DNA of 64,000 nt from Poa pratensis (taxonomy: Eukaryota; Streptophyta; Magnoliopsida; Poales; Poaceae), in contig CAMZMU010000111.1 in the NCBI GenBank assembly GCA_947311845.1, forward strand, positions 9,782,583 to 9,846,582. The letters run 5' to 3'. Positions within the stretch are counted from its first letter, which is position 1; each line of letters begins with the position of its first letter. The notes beneath the pieces are model-generated. The model was not told the origin of the DNA and did not search any database. It was given only the letters and a program-made list of their open reading frames with translations. The translations under genes and the position numbers were made by a program. Below, piece by piece: positions 43,633 to 54,900 of the stretch.

Positions 43633-44057
43633 CCGCGTGGTCAGTTAATCCAGACCGTCCTCAGCGAAACCGCGCTCCACAACATCATCTGGCCGTCCAC
43701 GTGTCGCGCGGAGATAGCAACCGTCGCCGGCCATGCCACCCACTACGCGCGGGAATCGAGGCGCCATCATCACACCGCGAAATTTTCGCGCCCAACGGTC
43801 AGTATAATGCGGCAACCGCTGTCTCCAGTCAATACTGACAGTGGGACCGCACTGTCACGTCCCATCGGACGCAGAGTGAGCCAAAAAACGTCAGCGCTGA
43901 CGTCAACTGCGCAGGCGTAGCAAGTAAGCCAATGGGCTGATCGAGAACTTGAGCAATTCATTCGAGTGCAAAAATATTCAGTAAGCTCTAAGAGCCGAAT
44001 AAACTCGAACAGTTCATTCGAGTGCAAGAAGAGTCAGTAAGCTCCAAGAGCTGAAGA
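43633..44057 (-). other. Upstream region of the antisense gene, with a 56-bp direct repeat; D/C junction
   Basis: Two adjacent copies of about 50 bp (43955-44010 and 44011-44056) share TTCATTCGAGTGCAA, TCAGTAAGCTC and AAGAGC, offset by 56 bases. They could be upstream promoter repeats or the edge of the lost 3' LTR. After 44057 an 18-base T/G-rich word (ATTTTGTTTTTGTTTTG type) occurs twice, and sequence homologous to element B begins. The exact D/C boundary is uncertain by a few tens of bases. Confidence 0.5.
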
Positions 44058-46583
44058 TTTTGTTTTTGTTTTGTTTTTAACAGATTTTGTTTTTGTTTTG
44101 CATTGTCTCTTTTGCAAATATAGATTTACGTTCTTCGGGGGGAGACCAGGATCTTGCTTAGTAACAGTAGCTAATGTTTGAACTAAAGTATGCGATGTGT
44201 TTTTATAGAACCAAGTGAGCTTATGTTTTGATGCACTAACCCCTCTAATGAAGTTTGCGAGTTATCTTTGTGTGAAGGAAGTTTTCAAGTATTAGGAGAG
44301 AAGGATGATATAAGAAGATTAAGAAGAGAGAAAAAGCTTAAGCTTGGGGAGTCTCTCTTGGATCTCCCAGCATATATCAAGAAGACTCAAGCGTCTAAGC
44401 TTGGGGATGCCCCTTCTTCATCAACAAATTATCAGGTCATCTCTAGTGAGACTATATTTTTATTGCTTCACATATTGTGTGCTGTTCTTGGAGCGTTTGT
44501 GTGTTTTATTTTCTGTTTTGTTTTGTTTTTATTTTCTGATCATAACTAGTTGGACCCTAGCATTCTTGTGTGGGAGAGAGACACGCTCCACTTTTTCATT
44601 AGAATACTCCTATTCTTCACTTATACTTGTTAAGTATTCTTGTCTAGCGCTGCTATACTAGCTCTTGTTTTTCATGTATCTCTTGTTCAGAGCTATTAGT
44701 TATTTTGGAGAAAGTACTCTCTTGTTTCACTTATATTTGTTTGGAGAGTTGTATAATTGGCGTCTGGTTGGAACAGAAAATGCTAAGTGTGTGGTAGTTG
44801 TATAACGGAAAAATTTGCATAGTCTTGTAGATCATTGAACTTTGATAACTTGATTCATTGCAAATGTTTTGAGATATTAAGAAGTTAGATGTTAAATGCT
44901 TGTTGGTTAATTAAGCTAAAATCTGATTAGTGGTTGTGTTATTAAAGCTTGTACCGTACTACAAACTCTTAAAATTGCTGAAGGTGTAGTTGGACTTGAT
45001 AGCTTCTCATGTCTGAAGGTAGTTGGAAACAACATAGTTGCGTGCTAAGGTCGGGGGATCTAACAAGGTACTTGTACCTCTGTGAACGGCCCCTCTTGGA
45101 GTGAATTTAATCATGCTCTTAATGTTGAACCTGCTAGTCGTTTGCAATAAACTTTTGAGTTCTTTTTGACTAATGTTAAGCTACGGTTTTTGGCACTTCC
45201 ACCATCCATATTTTGCTAGACTCTTCGGTGTTGTGCATTGCCTTCTGCTCACATTGAGAGTTGTGCATACTTCGCCAGTACATCCAATCCCGTGGGAGAA
45301 CTTCCTCTTGTTCTCCTACACATAAGCCAAACATCTTCCTCAAAACAGGCACCATAACTACCTATCACAACAATTTCATAGCTGTTCCGAGATATATTGC
45401 CATGCAACTCCCATCTTACATTACATGACTTGTTGTCATTCATCATTGTTATATATTGCTTTGCATGATTCTATACAGTTGATGTGTGGTTTTACCCATA
45501 TTACGCTAGATCATTGCACATCCTGCTACACTGGCAGAGGCACTCAGTTTCATACATCATGTTTTGTTCATTATGAGTTATTTGTACCAAAAAGTGTGTC
45601 ATCATATTAGAATGTTGCTCCTACAGTGAGGGAGAGAAAAGTGAAAAGAGCCATGGAGGCCATCGAAAAGAGAAATAGAAAAAGGAAAAAAAGAGAAAAG
45701 GAGAAAAAAAGAGAAAGAAAGAAAGAAAAGAAATAAAGAGAGAGGGGGCAACATTACTATCTTTTATCCACACTTGTGCTCATGTTTAGCACCTGCAGTT
45801 TCATAGTCATCATTTGTGCTCATGTTTAGCACCTATACTCCATGTGAGAGAGTTCTCATGTTTTACTAGTATAACTATGTAGGGAATTACCACTATAGAA
45901 CTTGGGTTGTATATTCCAATGATGAGCCTCCTCAAAAGTGCTCTAGGTCTTCGTGAGCAACCAAGTTGGATGCACCCCCACCAGTTCCATTGGAGAGCTT
46001 TCATACACTTATAGCTCTATGTGCATCCATTGCATGGCAATCACTACTCCTTACATAGCTTCGATTATAAGACTTCCTCTTGTCTAATGATCACTTATAG
46101 CTTTGTGAGCCTATCTTCATTTGGCCTTCCAAACCCCCATTATTATTCTCTTTGCCATAACATCCTGGTGCCAATACCAAATGCTTAGGCTCACCGGTTG
46201 AGTAAAACTTCTAAACAGTTGATTCATTACGTTTGTGATACTTTCGCTTGACTGTATCATTTCTATGTTTGTGGAAGATTGCTTGATGCTTAAGTAGAAG
46301 GATTGAACTTCTATACTGAATGCTTAAATCATCTATAATAAACTTTATACGGTTTCATGTCTTTATAGCATCTTCCATGAAAGGTTTTTCTTGTTTAATT
46401 GTCTTGCTTTATCATCTGTTTGTTTAATATCAAATATAGACTTTTGCTTTGAATGATTTGATCTCAGCTCACATGCTTTACATTACTATATGATCAAGAT
46501 TATGTTGGCAGCATGTCACCTCAAAAATTATCTTTTATCGTTTACCTACTCGAGGACGAGTAGGAACTAAGCTTGGGGATGCT
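44058..46583 (+). other. Element C 3' noncoding region, after D
   Basis: This corresponds to B from about 8145 to 10422. It keeps AAGCTTGGGGA-type motifs at 44341 and 44397, the CATCAACAAATTATCAGGTC block, a GA-rich low-complexity tract (45640-45745), the hairpin CTACTCGAGGACGAGTAG (46546-46563), and the polypurine tract at 46569-46583. There is no coding sequence. Confidence 0.72.
45636..45746 (+). repeat. Purine-rich low-complexity tract
   Basis: About 110 bases of almost pure A/G (GAGAAAAGTGAAAAGAG, AAAGAGAAAGAAAGAAAG) lie inside the element C noncoding region. It is likely microsatellite expansion and could form triplex DNA. I saw no counterpart in A or B. Confidence 0.7.
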
Positions 46584-48191
46584 TGATACGTCTAAAACGT
46601 ATCTATAATTTTTGATGTTCCATGCCTGTTATATATTGATTACCATATGTTTATCTTACACTTTATATCATTTTTATGCATTTTCTGGGACTAACCTATT
46701 AACAGGACGCCACTCTGCCAGTTCGTGTTTTCTGCTGTCTTTTTGTTCCAGAAAAACTCTTCTGGAAATATTCTCGGAATCGGACGCCAATTTAACTGAT
46801 TTATTTCTGGACCGAGACAAAGCAGCAGCCCGAAGGAGAAGCCCAGGAGGCAGCCGAGGGAGGCAGGCGGGCCCACGGCGCGGCCTAGGGTGGGCCCGCG
46901 CCCCCAGGCCGCCTGGTGCCCTCGGGTGCCCTTCGACGACGCCCTTTCGCCTATAAATCACATCTATTCGGGAAACCCTAGACACTCGAGCGAAAATCCA
47001 CGAAAAGTTTCGACGCCGCCGTCATCGTCAACCCTAGTTCGGGAGGGTTTCTGCAGTTCTTCCTGGCACCTTGTCGGAGGGGAAATCATCACCGGACGGC
47101 TCTACATCGCTATGCCTGCCTCCGGAGTGATGCGTGAGTAGTTCTTCACGGGACTACGGGTCCATAGCAGTAGCTAGTTGGTAGTCTCTCCAACTTATGC
47201 TATCATGTTTAGATCTTGTGAGCTACTTAAAATGATCAAGATCATCTTTATGCAATGCTATATGTTGTGTTTGCTAGGATCCGATGAATTGTGAAGTTAT
47301 GATCAAGTTTGTTCATCTATCTATATCGTGTTTTATCTATGTTACTGCATGCTCTCCGTTGTTAGTAGATGCTTTGGCCAAGTAAATGCTAATGACTGCA
47401 AGAGGGGTATTTATGCTAGATAGTGGGTTCATGCCTCTATAAGCCTGGGCTTGATTGACAGAAACAACTAAGGCTGTAGATGTGTTGTTGCCATTAGGGA
47501 TAAAATAACCGATGCTTAGATTAAGGGTACTGCTGTTAAGTCTAATGCGTTTGTTTACATTACACACTTTGCTTAATGCTATAATCTTCTGCTTGCAACT
47601 TAATACTCACGGGAGACCCGGAAGCTATCTCTTGAGTGGATTATGAGTCATAGATGCAGCTAGTAAGCAGTCTATGTATATTGTTGTAATGCCCAATAGA
47701 TCTAACAATGAACATGTTCTTATCATATATTGCATTGTCATGCGTTTGCACTTTGTCAATTGCCCAGCTGTAATTTGTCTACCCAACATGTATGCATATC
47801 TGTCTTATGGAGAGACACCACTAGTGAATTGTGGATCCCGGTCCTTTATTCCACACTGATACAAACACCGTTTTCACCACGCTCTACAATTGTTTCCTCG
47901 TTGTTCCTTTTTTGTGTTCATCATCATATCCCACACCATACGTTTAATCCTTTGTATTCAGCAAGCCGGGGAGATTGACAACCTTCCTATTTCGTTGGGG
48001 CAAAGTACTTTGATTGTGTTGTGTGCAGGTCCACGTCAGTAATCGTAAACGGCGCCGCTGACACCTTTCTGAAGCTCTCCCAATTCCTACTGGTACGATA
48101 AACCTTGGTAGATTCAAGGGAAAACTTGCTGCTGGCTACATCATACCTTCCTCTTGGGGTCTCCCAACGAACGTGCGTTTCCACGTCATCA
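46584..48191 (+). repeat. Element C, 3' LTR
   Basis: This 1608-bp LTR starts right after the polypurine tract and ends CCACGTCATCA at 48191. Compared with the 5' LTR it has a 10-bp insertion near 46922 (a repeat of CTCGGGTGCC) and scattered substitutions. Confidence 0.9.
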
Positions 48192-48415
48192 GGAAGTGAG
48201 GGAGTGGTGGCGGCGATTGTGGTGGATGGATCGAGGAGAGAACGAGAGATGTGTCTCGTCCTATGATAGGAGGGTGAGTGCGTTTCGTTGCGTTCTGGAC
48301 GTCGGATGTGTAGTTGCTGAACGGTTCAGATGTGTGATCCGTGCATAGCTGTTCGAGCCGCTTTTATTGGCTGGAGTAATTTCGTCTATCATGTGAATGT
48401 CCTCCTATTAATTTT

Positions 48416-50520
48416 GGCATAAAGTCATTTAAATCTGCGAAATTAGGTAGAAAGAAAGAAAAATATTAATATTCGGATATTATCCACCAAATATAGACTA
48501 TTTTGCGTGAAAATTGGATGGGTGTCATTTTGCACCATATTTTTTGTATTTGCTTCACAATAAAGTCATTTTTGACACTTATAAAATGGAAAATGATGTT
48601 TATAAAAATAATTTCAAAATTCAGTTTGGCACCATTGTTTCCAATGTCAAGATACAACCTATGTGCCAAATATGAGCACTTCATCACATACTATGCCACG
48701 GAAATGGCGATATCTTGGTCATTTGTCTTGAAACCTACACATGTTTATAGATGATAGACCTTTGTGTCAAGGATTTTTTCGAAAAGTTTGTCAAAACTCA
48801 ATTTTATTATTTATCTTAGCAAGTAGTACACATAAAAGGAATCCTTGCCAAATGATATCTTTTTTTGAGTGTTTTTTCACTTTCTTTGAATTTTTTTAAA
48901 AGTTGGTCAAAATGGCCAGGATGGCTATCCACTGAAATGGGTCGAATTTTTAAAAATTATCGACGGTTCTGTAATATAATCACTACTTGTGTACCTTAAA
49001 ATGATTTTTGGTAAAAATATAGAACAAACTATCACACACTTGTAGTTCAAATTTGAATTACTTTCAGAAATCGGCATAAAGTCATTTAAATAGGCGAAAT
49101 TAGGTAGAAAGCGAGAAAATTCTTAATATTTGAGGATTATCCGTAATATATGGACTACCTTTCGTGAAAATTGGATGCGTGTCATTTTTCACCATTCTTT
49201 TTGTATTTCCTTCACAAAAAAAGAAAATTTTGACACTTAGAAAATGGAAAATGATATTTCTAAAAATAATTTTAAAATTCAGTTTAGCACCATTGTTTCC
49301 AATGTCAAGATACACCTATGTGCCAAATATGAGCACTTCATCACAAACTATGACACGGAAATGGCGATATCTTGGTCATTTGGCTTGAAACCTACACATG
49401 TTTATAGATGGTACACCTTTGTGTGAATGATTTTTTCGAAAAGTTTGTCAAAACTCAAGTTTATCATTTATCTTAGCAACTAGTACAAATAAAAGGAATC
49501 AATGACAAAGGATTTCTTTTTTGAGTGTTTTTTTCACTTTCTTTGAATTTTTTTAAAAAGTTGGTCAAAACGGTCAGGATGGCTATCCACTGAAATGGGT
49601 TGAATTTTAAAAAATTATCGACAGTTCTGTGATATAATCACTACTTGTCTACCTTAAAATGATTTTTGGTAAAAATATAAAGCAAACTATCACACACGTG
49701 TAGTTCAAATTTGAATTACTTTCAGAATATCGGCGTAAAGTCATTTAAATAGGCAAAATTAGATAAAAATCGAGAAAATTCCTAATATTTGGAGATTATA
49801 CATCAAATGTGTACTACTTTGCGTGAAAATTGGATGGGTCGTATTTTGCACCATATTTGTTATACCTGTTTCACAAAAAAGTCATTTTTGGCACTTAGAA
49901 AATGGAAAAATGATATTTTTAAAAATAATATAAATTTCAATTTGGCACCATTGTTTCCCATGTCAAGATACACCTATGTGCCAAATATGGGCACTTTATC
50001 ATAAACTATGGCACGAGAATGGCCATAACTTGGTCATTTGGGTTGAAACCTATACATGTTCATACAAGATAGACCTTTTTGTGAATGATATTTTTGTGAA
50101 GTTTGTCGAAACCCAAGTTTATCATTTATCCCAGCAACTAGTACACATAAAAGTACTAAATGCCAAAGAATTTCTTTTTTGTTTGAGTTTTTTCACTTTC
50201 TTTGAGTTTTTTTTAAAGTTGGTCAAAATGGTCAGGATGGCTATTCACTGAAGGGGTCGAATTTTTCAAAATTATTGACGGTTTTGTGAAATAATCACTA
50301 CTTGTGTACCTTAATATGTTTTTTAAGAAAATTCAAAGCAAACTATCACACACTTATAGTTCAAATTTGAATTACTTTCGGAAAATCGGCATAAATTCAT
50401 TTAAATGGGAGAAAGTAGGTAGAAACCGAGAATATTCTTAATATTTAGAGAGTATCCATCAATATGTACTACTTTGCGTAAAAATTGGATGCGTTGTATT
50501 TTGCACCATATTTTTTGTAC
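48416..50520 (+). repeat. Satellite-like tandem repeat, 657-bp unit, about 3.2 copies
   Basis: Units start at 48416, 49073, 49732 and 50388 (spacings 657, 659, 656), each opening GGC.TAAA.TCATTTAAAT. The fourth is partial, ending near 50520. Shared landmarks are GTGAAAATTGGATG, CCAATGTCAAGATACA, ATGGCTATCCACTGAA and CACACACTTGTAGTTCAAAT. The copies are roughly 85-90% alike by eye. The unit is AT-rich with no lasting ORF. I do not recognise the family; it could be satellite DNA or the internal array of a large DNA transposon. Confidence 0.88.
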
Positions 50521-50605
50521 ACCTTTTATTCTGTTTTCGATTAATTGGCTCGCTGCATAAATGTTACAAACAAATTTGATTGCTTTTATAACATAAAGTG
50601 TGCAG

Positions 50606-50661
50606 TGGTCTAGCGGTTAACTATAATCTGTTTCTTTTGAGAAGGTTTTGGGTTCGATTCC
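50606..50661 (+). other. tRNA-like pol III promoter boxes (not a functional tRNA)
   Basis: TGGTCTAGCGG (50606-50616) fits the A-box consensus TRGYNNARNNG at every position. GGTTCGATTCC (50651-50661) is a perfect B-box, 35 bases after the A-box. The acceptor arms do not pair, so this is probably a tRNA-derived SINE head or tRNA pseudogene. Confidence 0.5.
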
Positions 50662-51430
50662 CCTATTCTATCGCTTTTATTCTGTTATCTAGTAATTGCC
50701 TCGGTGCACACATAGTATAAAACTGTTCTGTTTCCAAATATTCAATATGGTTGGTGCGCTCGTTTGCTATTACCTTTTACTTGTTGGAGGTCTTGGGTTC
50801 GATTCCTACTTGGTGCATTTCTTTTCAATATATGCAAAATGAACGACTATATATGACAGGTTGGTCCTACATGTAATTGTGGATTTCTAATAATTGAGAC
50901 CAAAATGAAAAATATATGACATTTAGATCCGCATACCACAGTTTTTTCTAATTTATTTTTGTACCTGACAAGTGGGTCCCGCATGATATTAAAAATTACG
51001 CACATTAAAATTATAAAAAACTTGTGATAACTAAAACTTATTAAAAATGTGCAAATTAATTATGTTCGTGACAAGTGGGTCACGCACGATATTAAAAACA
51101 TAAAATTAAATCTTTTCCGGATTACTGGGTCCGCATGAAAACATGAATTTAAAATTATAACAAATTATTTTCCCTGACATGTGGGTCCCGTATTATATTC
51201 AATGACGGTTTACATACACCACGATCTTGATTCGTCACCTATTAACAGAGACGATGGCAGCCCTTCCGGGTTTGGTAATGGGTGACGGTTTACCCCTACT
51301 AAAGCATGACGAGATACGAAACCATCAAGCATTAGGATGGAACTTCGTCTTGCTCTTCTGTATTACGTTAATGCTTGATGGTTCCAGATCGGCCGGATCA
51401 GCTAGCTAAACGAGCTCCATCAGCTAGCTA

Positions 51431-51562
51431 GTTGCACCCGGGCAGCGGTTGCGCTCAGAAGAGGGACGTCGGTGGATCAGATCGGCCGACCAGCCGTATT
51501 CTAGTAGGGCACTGTACGTCCGGGCGTATATTAGTCGTCACCTTGAAACAACTCGACGTCGG
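51431..51562 (+). repeat. Homolog of the left flank of element C
   Basis: GTTGCACCCGGGCAGCGGTT through TTGAAACAACTCGACGTC matches 28199-28302. The copy here is longer by about 30 bases. It continues GGTGGTCGACATC, beyond the point where element C inserted in the other copy. Confidence 0.7.
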
Positions 51563-51713
51563 TGGTCGACATCAAGTGCTCCCATGTATGGGCTCCAGCT
51601 TGAATGGTCGATCCGTTGCCCACCACGCAACAAATATCAGCAGGAGCGTGACGAGACGTGTATATAGTACGACCCCGAACGAATTAATAGTGCAACAGTT
51701 GTCTCTAGAGGAC

Positions 51714-51962
51714 TGAGAACCAACAGAAAAAAATACCCCGCGACGCTCCCCGTGGGACCCGGGGAAACCTTAGCACCACCTTCACCGGTTCCCTCCCGCC
51801 TTCACTCTGCCGTCGGAGGACGAAGTTAGAAACTAGGTTTATCGTTTCGTGGGGTCTAGCCTCCACATGATCATGTTATATATAACAACAGGCAGGTTAC
51901 AAATACATGTACACAACGTGTACGGTCAGCGTATATACGCTATACAAGACTGATGTTTAACA
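51714..51962 (-). repeat. Copia 3' LTR
   Basis: On the minus strand it starts TGTTAAACATCAGTC right after the polypurine tract and ends GGTTCTCA. Its length is about 249 bp. The outer end is set by the CA terminus only, since the partner LTR is outside the window. The candidate target duplication is AGGAC (51709-51713). Confidence 0.6.
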
Positions 51963-51968
51963 CTCCCC

Positions 51969-54900
51969 TCAATCTAAACTTCTAGAAACTAAATTTAGAT
52001 TGGTCCGAAATCGGTCTAGCATCTGCCGTGTGGCTGGTTTAGTGAACACATCAGCCAACTGATCATTGGAGGAAATGAACCTGACTTGGAGATCTCCAGC
52101 AGCTACTCGCTCACGCACGAAATGGAAATCAATCTCAATGTGCTTGGTCTTAGCATGGAACACTGGGTTTGCAGTCAGGTATGTAGCCCCTAAGTTGTCA
52201 CACCACAAGATCGGTGTGCGCTGCTGTACAACGCCAAGCTCCTTGAGCACTGACTCGACCCACATGGCCTCAGCAGCCCCATTTGCCAATGCTTTGTACT
52301 CTGCCTCGGTACTAGATCTCGAGACGGTAGGCTGCTTCTTCGAACTCCAGGAAATCAAGTTCGGTCCTACAAAGATGGCAAAACCTCCGGTAGAGCGTCG
52401 ATCATCGACACACCCTGCCCAATATGCATCCGTGAAAATACTAATACCAGTAGAGGAGGACTTCCGAAAATGCAAACCGGTACTGATGGTGCCCTTGACG
52501 TAGCGCAGTATGCGCTTCATGGCTTCCCAATGTATCTCTGTCGGCTGGGAGAGAAACTGACACACCTTGTTGACAGCAAAGGAAATATCAGGCCGAGTGA
52601 GAGTTAAATACTGAAGGCCTCCAACCACACTTCGGTATCGGAAAGCATCATCAACACCGAGTGATCGTCCACCATTACGAGCTAGCTTCTCGGAGGTATC
52701 AAGTGGAGTAGGAGTGGGATTACAATTCTCCATGTTGACACGATGAAGAAGGTCAAGAGCATACTTGCGCTGTGTCACACTCAGGCCCCTGGAATTGGAA
52801 GACGCTTCTAATCCAAGAAAATACTCCAAGGGACCAAGATCCTTGATCGGGAAACTATCCGAAAGAGACTGGACCAGGCGCTCAACCGCAGCTGGTGTAG
52901 ACCCAGCAATAACAATATCGTCGACATAGACCAACATATATATATATCTGAACAACTCCAAGGGATAAAATGAATAAAGAAGTGTCGGCCTTGGAGGAAG
53001 TGAAACCAAGCTCAAGCAACCGAGCACTCAAACGGGCATACCAGGCGCGAGGAGACTGCTTGAGACCATAAAGGGCACGCTGCAGCTTGCAGACATGAGT
53101 AGGGTGCTGGGAATCCTCAAAACCAGGAGGCTGCTGCATATAGACATCCTCTGTCAGAAAACCATGAAGGAAGGCGCTGCTCACATCAACCTGACGAAGC
53201 GTCCATCCACGGGAGACGGCCAAGGAGAGGACTAGGCGAACAGTGGCAGGTTTCACAACAGGACTGAACGTGTCGCAATAATCAATGCCCTGTTGCTGAG
53301 AAAATCCACGAGCGACAAGCCGAGCCTTGTTCTTATCAATGGAACCATCCGCACGTGCTTGGTCTTGAAGATCCATTTGCAGCTGATCAAGTTGACACCA
53401 GGGGGACGCGGCACAAGAGTCCACGTATTGGTCTGACGGAGTGCAGCAAACTCATCAGACATAGCTGCCCGCCACGCAGGCTCACGTAGAGCCTCCCGAT
53501 GAGAGACAGGGACAGCGAAGAAAGCACGGCGACGGGGGTCATATCGCACGGTGCCATCAGTAATCTTCTTCTCATGACGAGTGCCATCACGTAGGCGAGT
53601 GGTCATGACATGGCCAGGGGCAGCAGTCAACGACGACGGTGAGGCAGTCGCAGACGATGGGGGCGAAGGCGACACAGGCGCAGTCGAGGGCGTCGCGACC
53701 AGTGGAGAACTGGTAGAAGGCCACGCGGACTGGGCCGAATCAGCCGGCCCAGAAGGACTGGACGGCGCGGAGAAGGAGTCACACCCGCGCGGTGAAGACG
53801 GACTCGACCGCCCGCGCGGCGAAGGCGGCCTAGGCGCGGGAGAGGGCGCCACATTGGAAGCCGCGACATGCACATGCACGTCGATCGGGCGATCGGCAGC
53901 AGCAGGAACTTCCTGCACACACGAGAGATGGAACCTGCAGAGAGGACAAGTCTGCGGTACAGGGGTCAGTAGACAAATAGGACATGTTGTAATTTCGCAC
54001 ATGAGCACTCGTAGCCGGTTCGGAGGACGGAAAAGTGATGGAGTGTTCAAGTGTAGAGACATCAACCGTGACACCAGGGTGGCGAAGGAAAAAACGGACT
54101 CATCGAAGACAACGTCTCGAGAAATATAGATTCGCCCCGTGGACCTATCCAAACATTTGTATCCCTTATGCATAGGAATATATCCTAGAAACACACACAT
54201 TTTGGAGCGAAACTCAAGTTTGTGCGCGTTATACTTCCGGAGACTAGGCCAGCAGGCACAGCCGAAAGTGCGAAGAAACGTATAGTTGGGGGGAACCTTA
54301 AGTAGGCGGTGAATAGGTGTATCGCGCTGAAGAACAGGGGTGGGCATACGGTTGATGAGATAGCACGCCGTGAGAAAAGCCTCATCCCAAAAGCGTAATG
54401 GGAGGGAGGCGTGCGCAAGCAAAGCAAGGTCTGTCTCGACTAAGTGTCGGTGCTTACGTTCCGCAACACCATTTTGTTGGGACGTATGGGGGCAGGACAC
54501 ACGGTGGGAGATGCCCGTGCGTTGAAAATAGCGATGGAGCTTGCGATATTCACCGCCCCAATCCGACTGAACGGCCTTGATCTTGGTACTCAAAAGGCGT
54601 TCAACATGCGCCTGGAAGGCGTAAAAAACCTGCTCAACATCAGACTTATGTTTGGGAGATAAATCCAGCAAAAACGAGAGTAGTCGTCGATGAAACTGAC
54701 ATAATATTTAAAACCACCAGAAGAGGAGACCGCAGGCCCCCAAACATCAGAATGAATAAGTTCAAGTGGCATAGTGGAAATACGATAAGACGCAGAATAA
54801 GAGAGTTGATGACTCTTTCCACGCTGACAAGCATCACACACTGAAACATTATGATCTAACGGAGAGCATGAAAGATTGTTTTGCCTAACAATAGCTTGCA

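Larger units (their letters stand above)
31347..44057 (+). mobile_element. Element D: Tat-type Ty3/Gypsy retrotransposon with antisense gene, 3' LTR missing
   Basis: The 5' LTR is 31347-31801 and the primer-binding site 31804-31821. Gag (31840-34768) and pol (about 34770-38570) read on the plus strand in the Gypsy order protease, RT, RNase H, integrase. Then come a conserved post-pol box (38609-38684), a 110-bp tandem array (38756-39700), and a long antisense coding region (39804-43516) on the minus strand. Extra antisense ORFs between pol and the 3' LTR are a known trait of the Tat lineage (Grande, Retand, RIRE2). No second LTR is found, and C resumes near 44057 missing about 100 bp, so the 3' end was probably lost by deletion. 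D is much GC-richer than C. Confidence 0.87.
28303..48191 (+). mobile_element. Element C: pol-less Gypsy-type LTR retrotransposon (interrupted by D)
   Basis: The LTRs are 28303-29900 (1598 bp) and 46584-48191 (1608 bp), starting TGATACGTCTAAAACGTATC and ending CCACGTCATCA. The primer-binding site is at 29912-29929. Remnants of the A/B-type ORF follow (30108-31045), then conserved noncoding DNA, which is cut at 31346 by element D and resumes near 44057. The polypurine tract AAGCTTGGGGATGCT is at 46569-46583. No pol is present. The flanks (GTGAG left, GGAAG right) do not form a clean target duplication. By eye the LTRs differ by a few percent, including a 10-bp indel, so C is not recent. Confidence 0.88.
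50521..51713. other. AT-rich intergenic DNA with pol III-like boxes and short repeats
   Basis: No gene is seen. It holds a tRNA-like A-box/B-box pair at 50606-50661 and a second, weaker one at 50748-50806. Repeated TGACAAGTGGGTCCC-type words lie at 50854, 50966, 51069 and 51175. A 15-bp inverted repeat is at 51320-51383, and a segment homologous to the left flank of C is at 51431-51562. Confidence 0.6.

Noticed and set aside
50606..50661. Functional tRNA gene
   Set aside because: A- and B-boxes are present but the acceptor and anticodon stems do not pair, so only a tRNA-like remnant is claimed.
53581..54129. 182-codon plus-strand ORF
   Set aside because: Antisense shadow of the Ser/Pro-rich linker of the Copia polyprotein.
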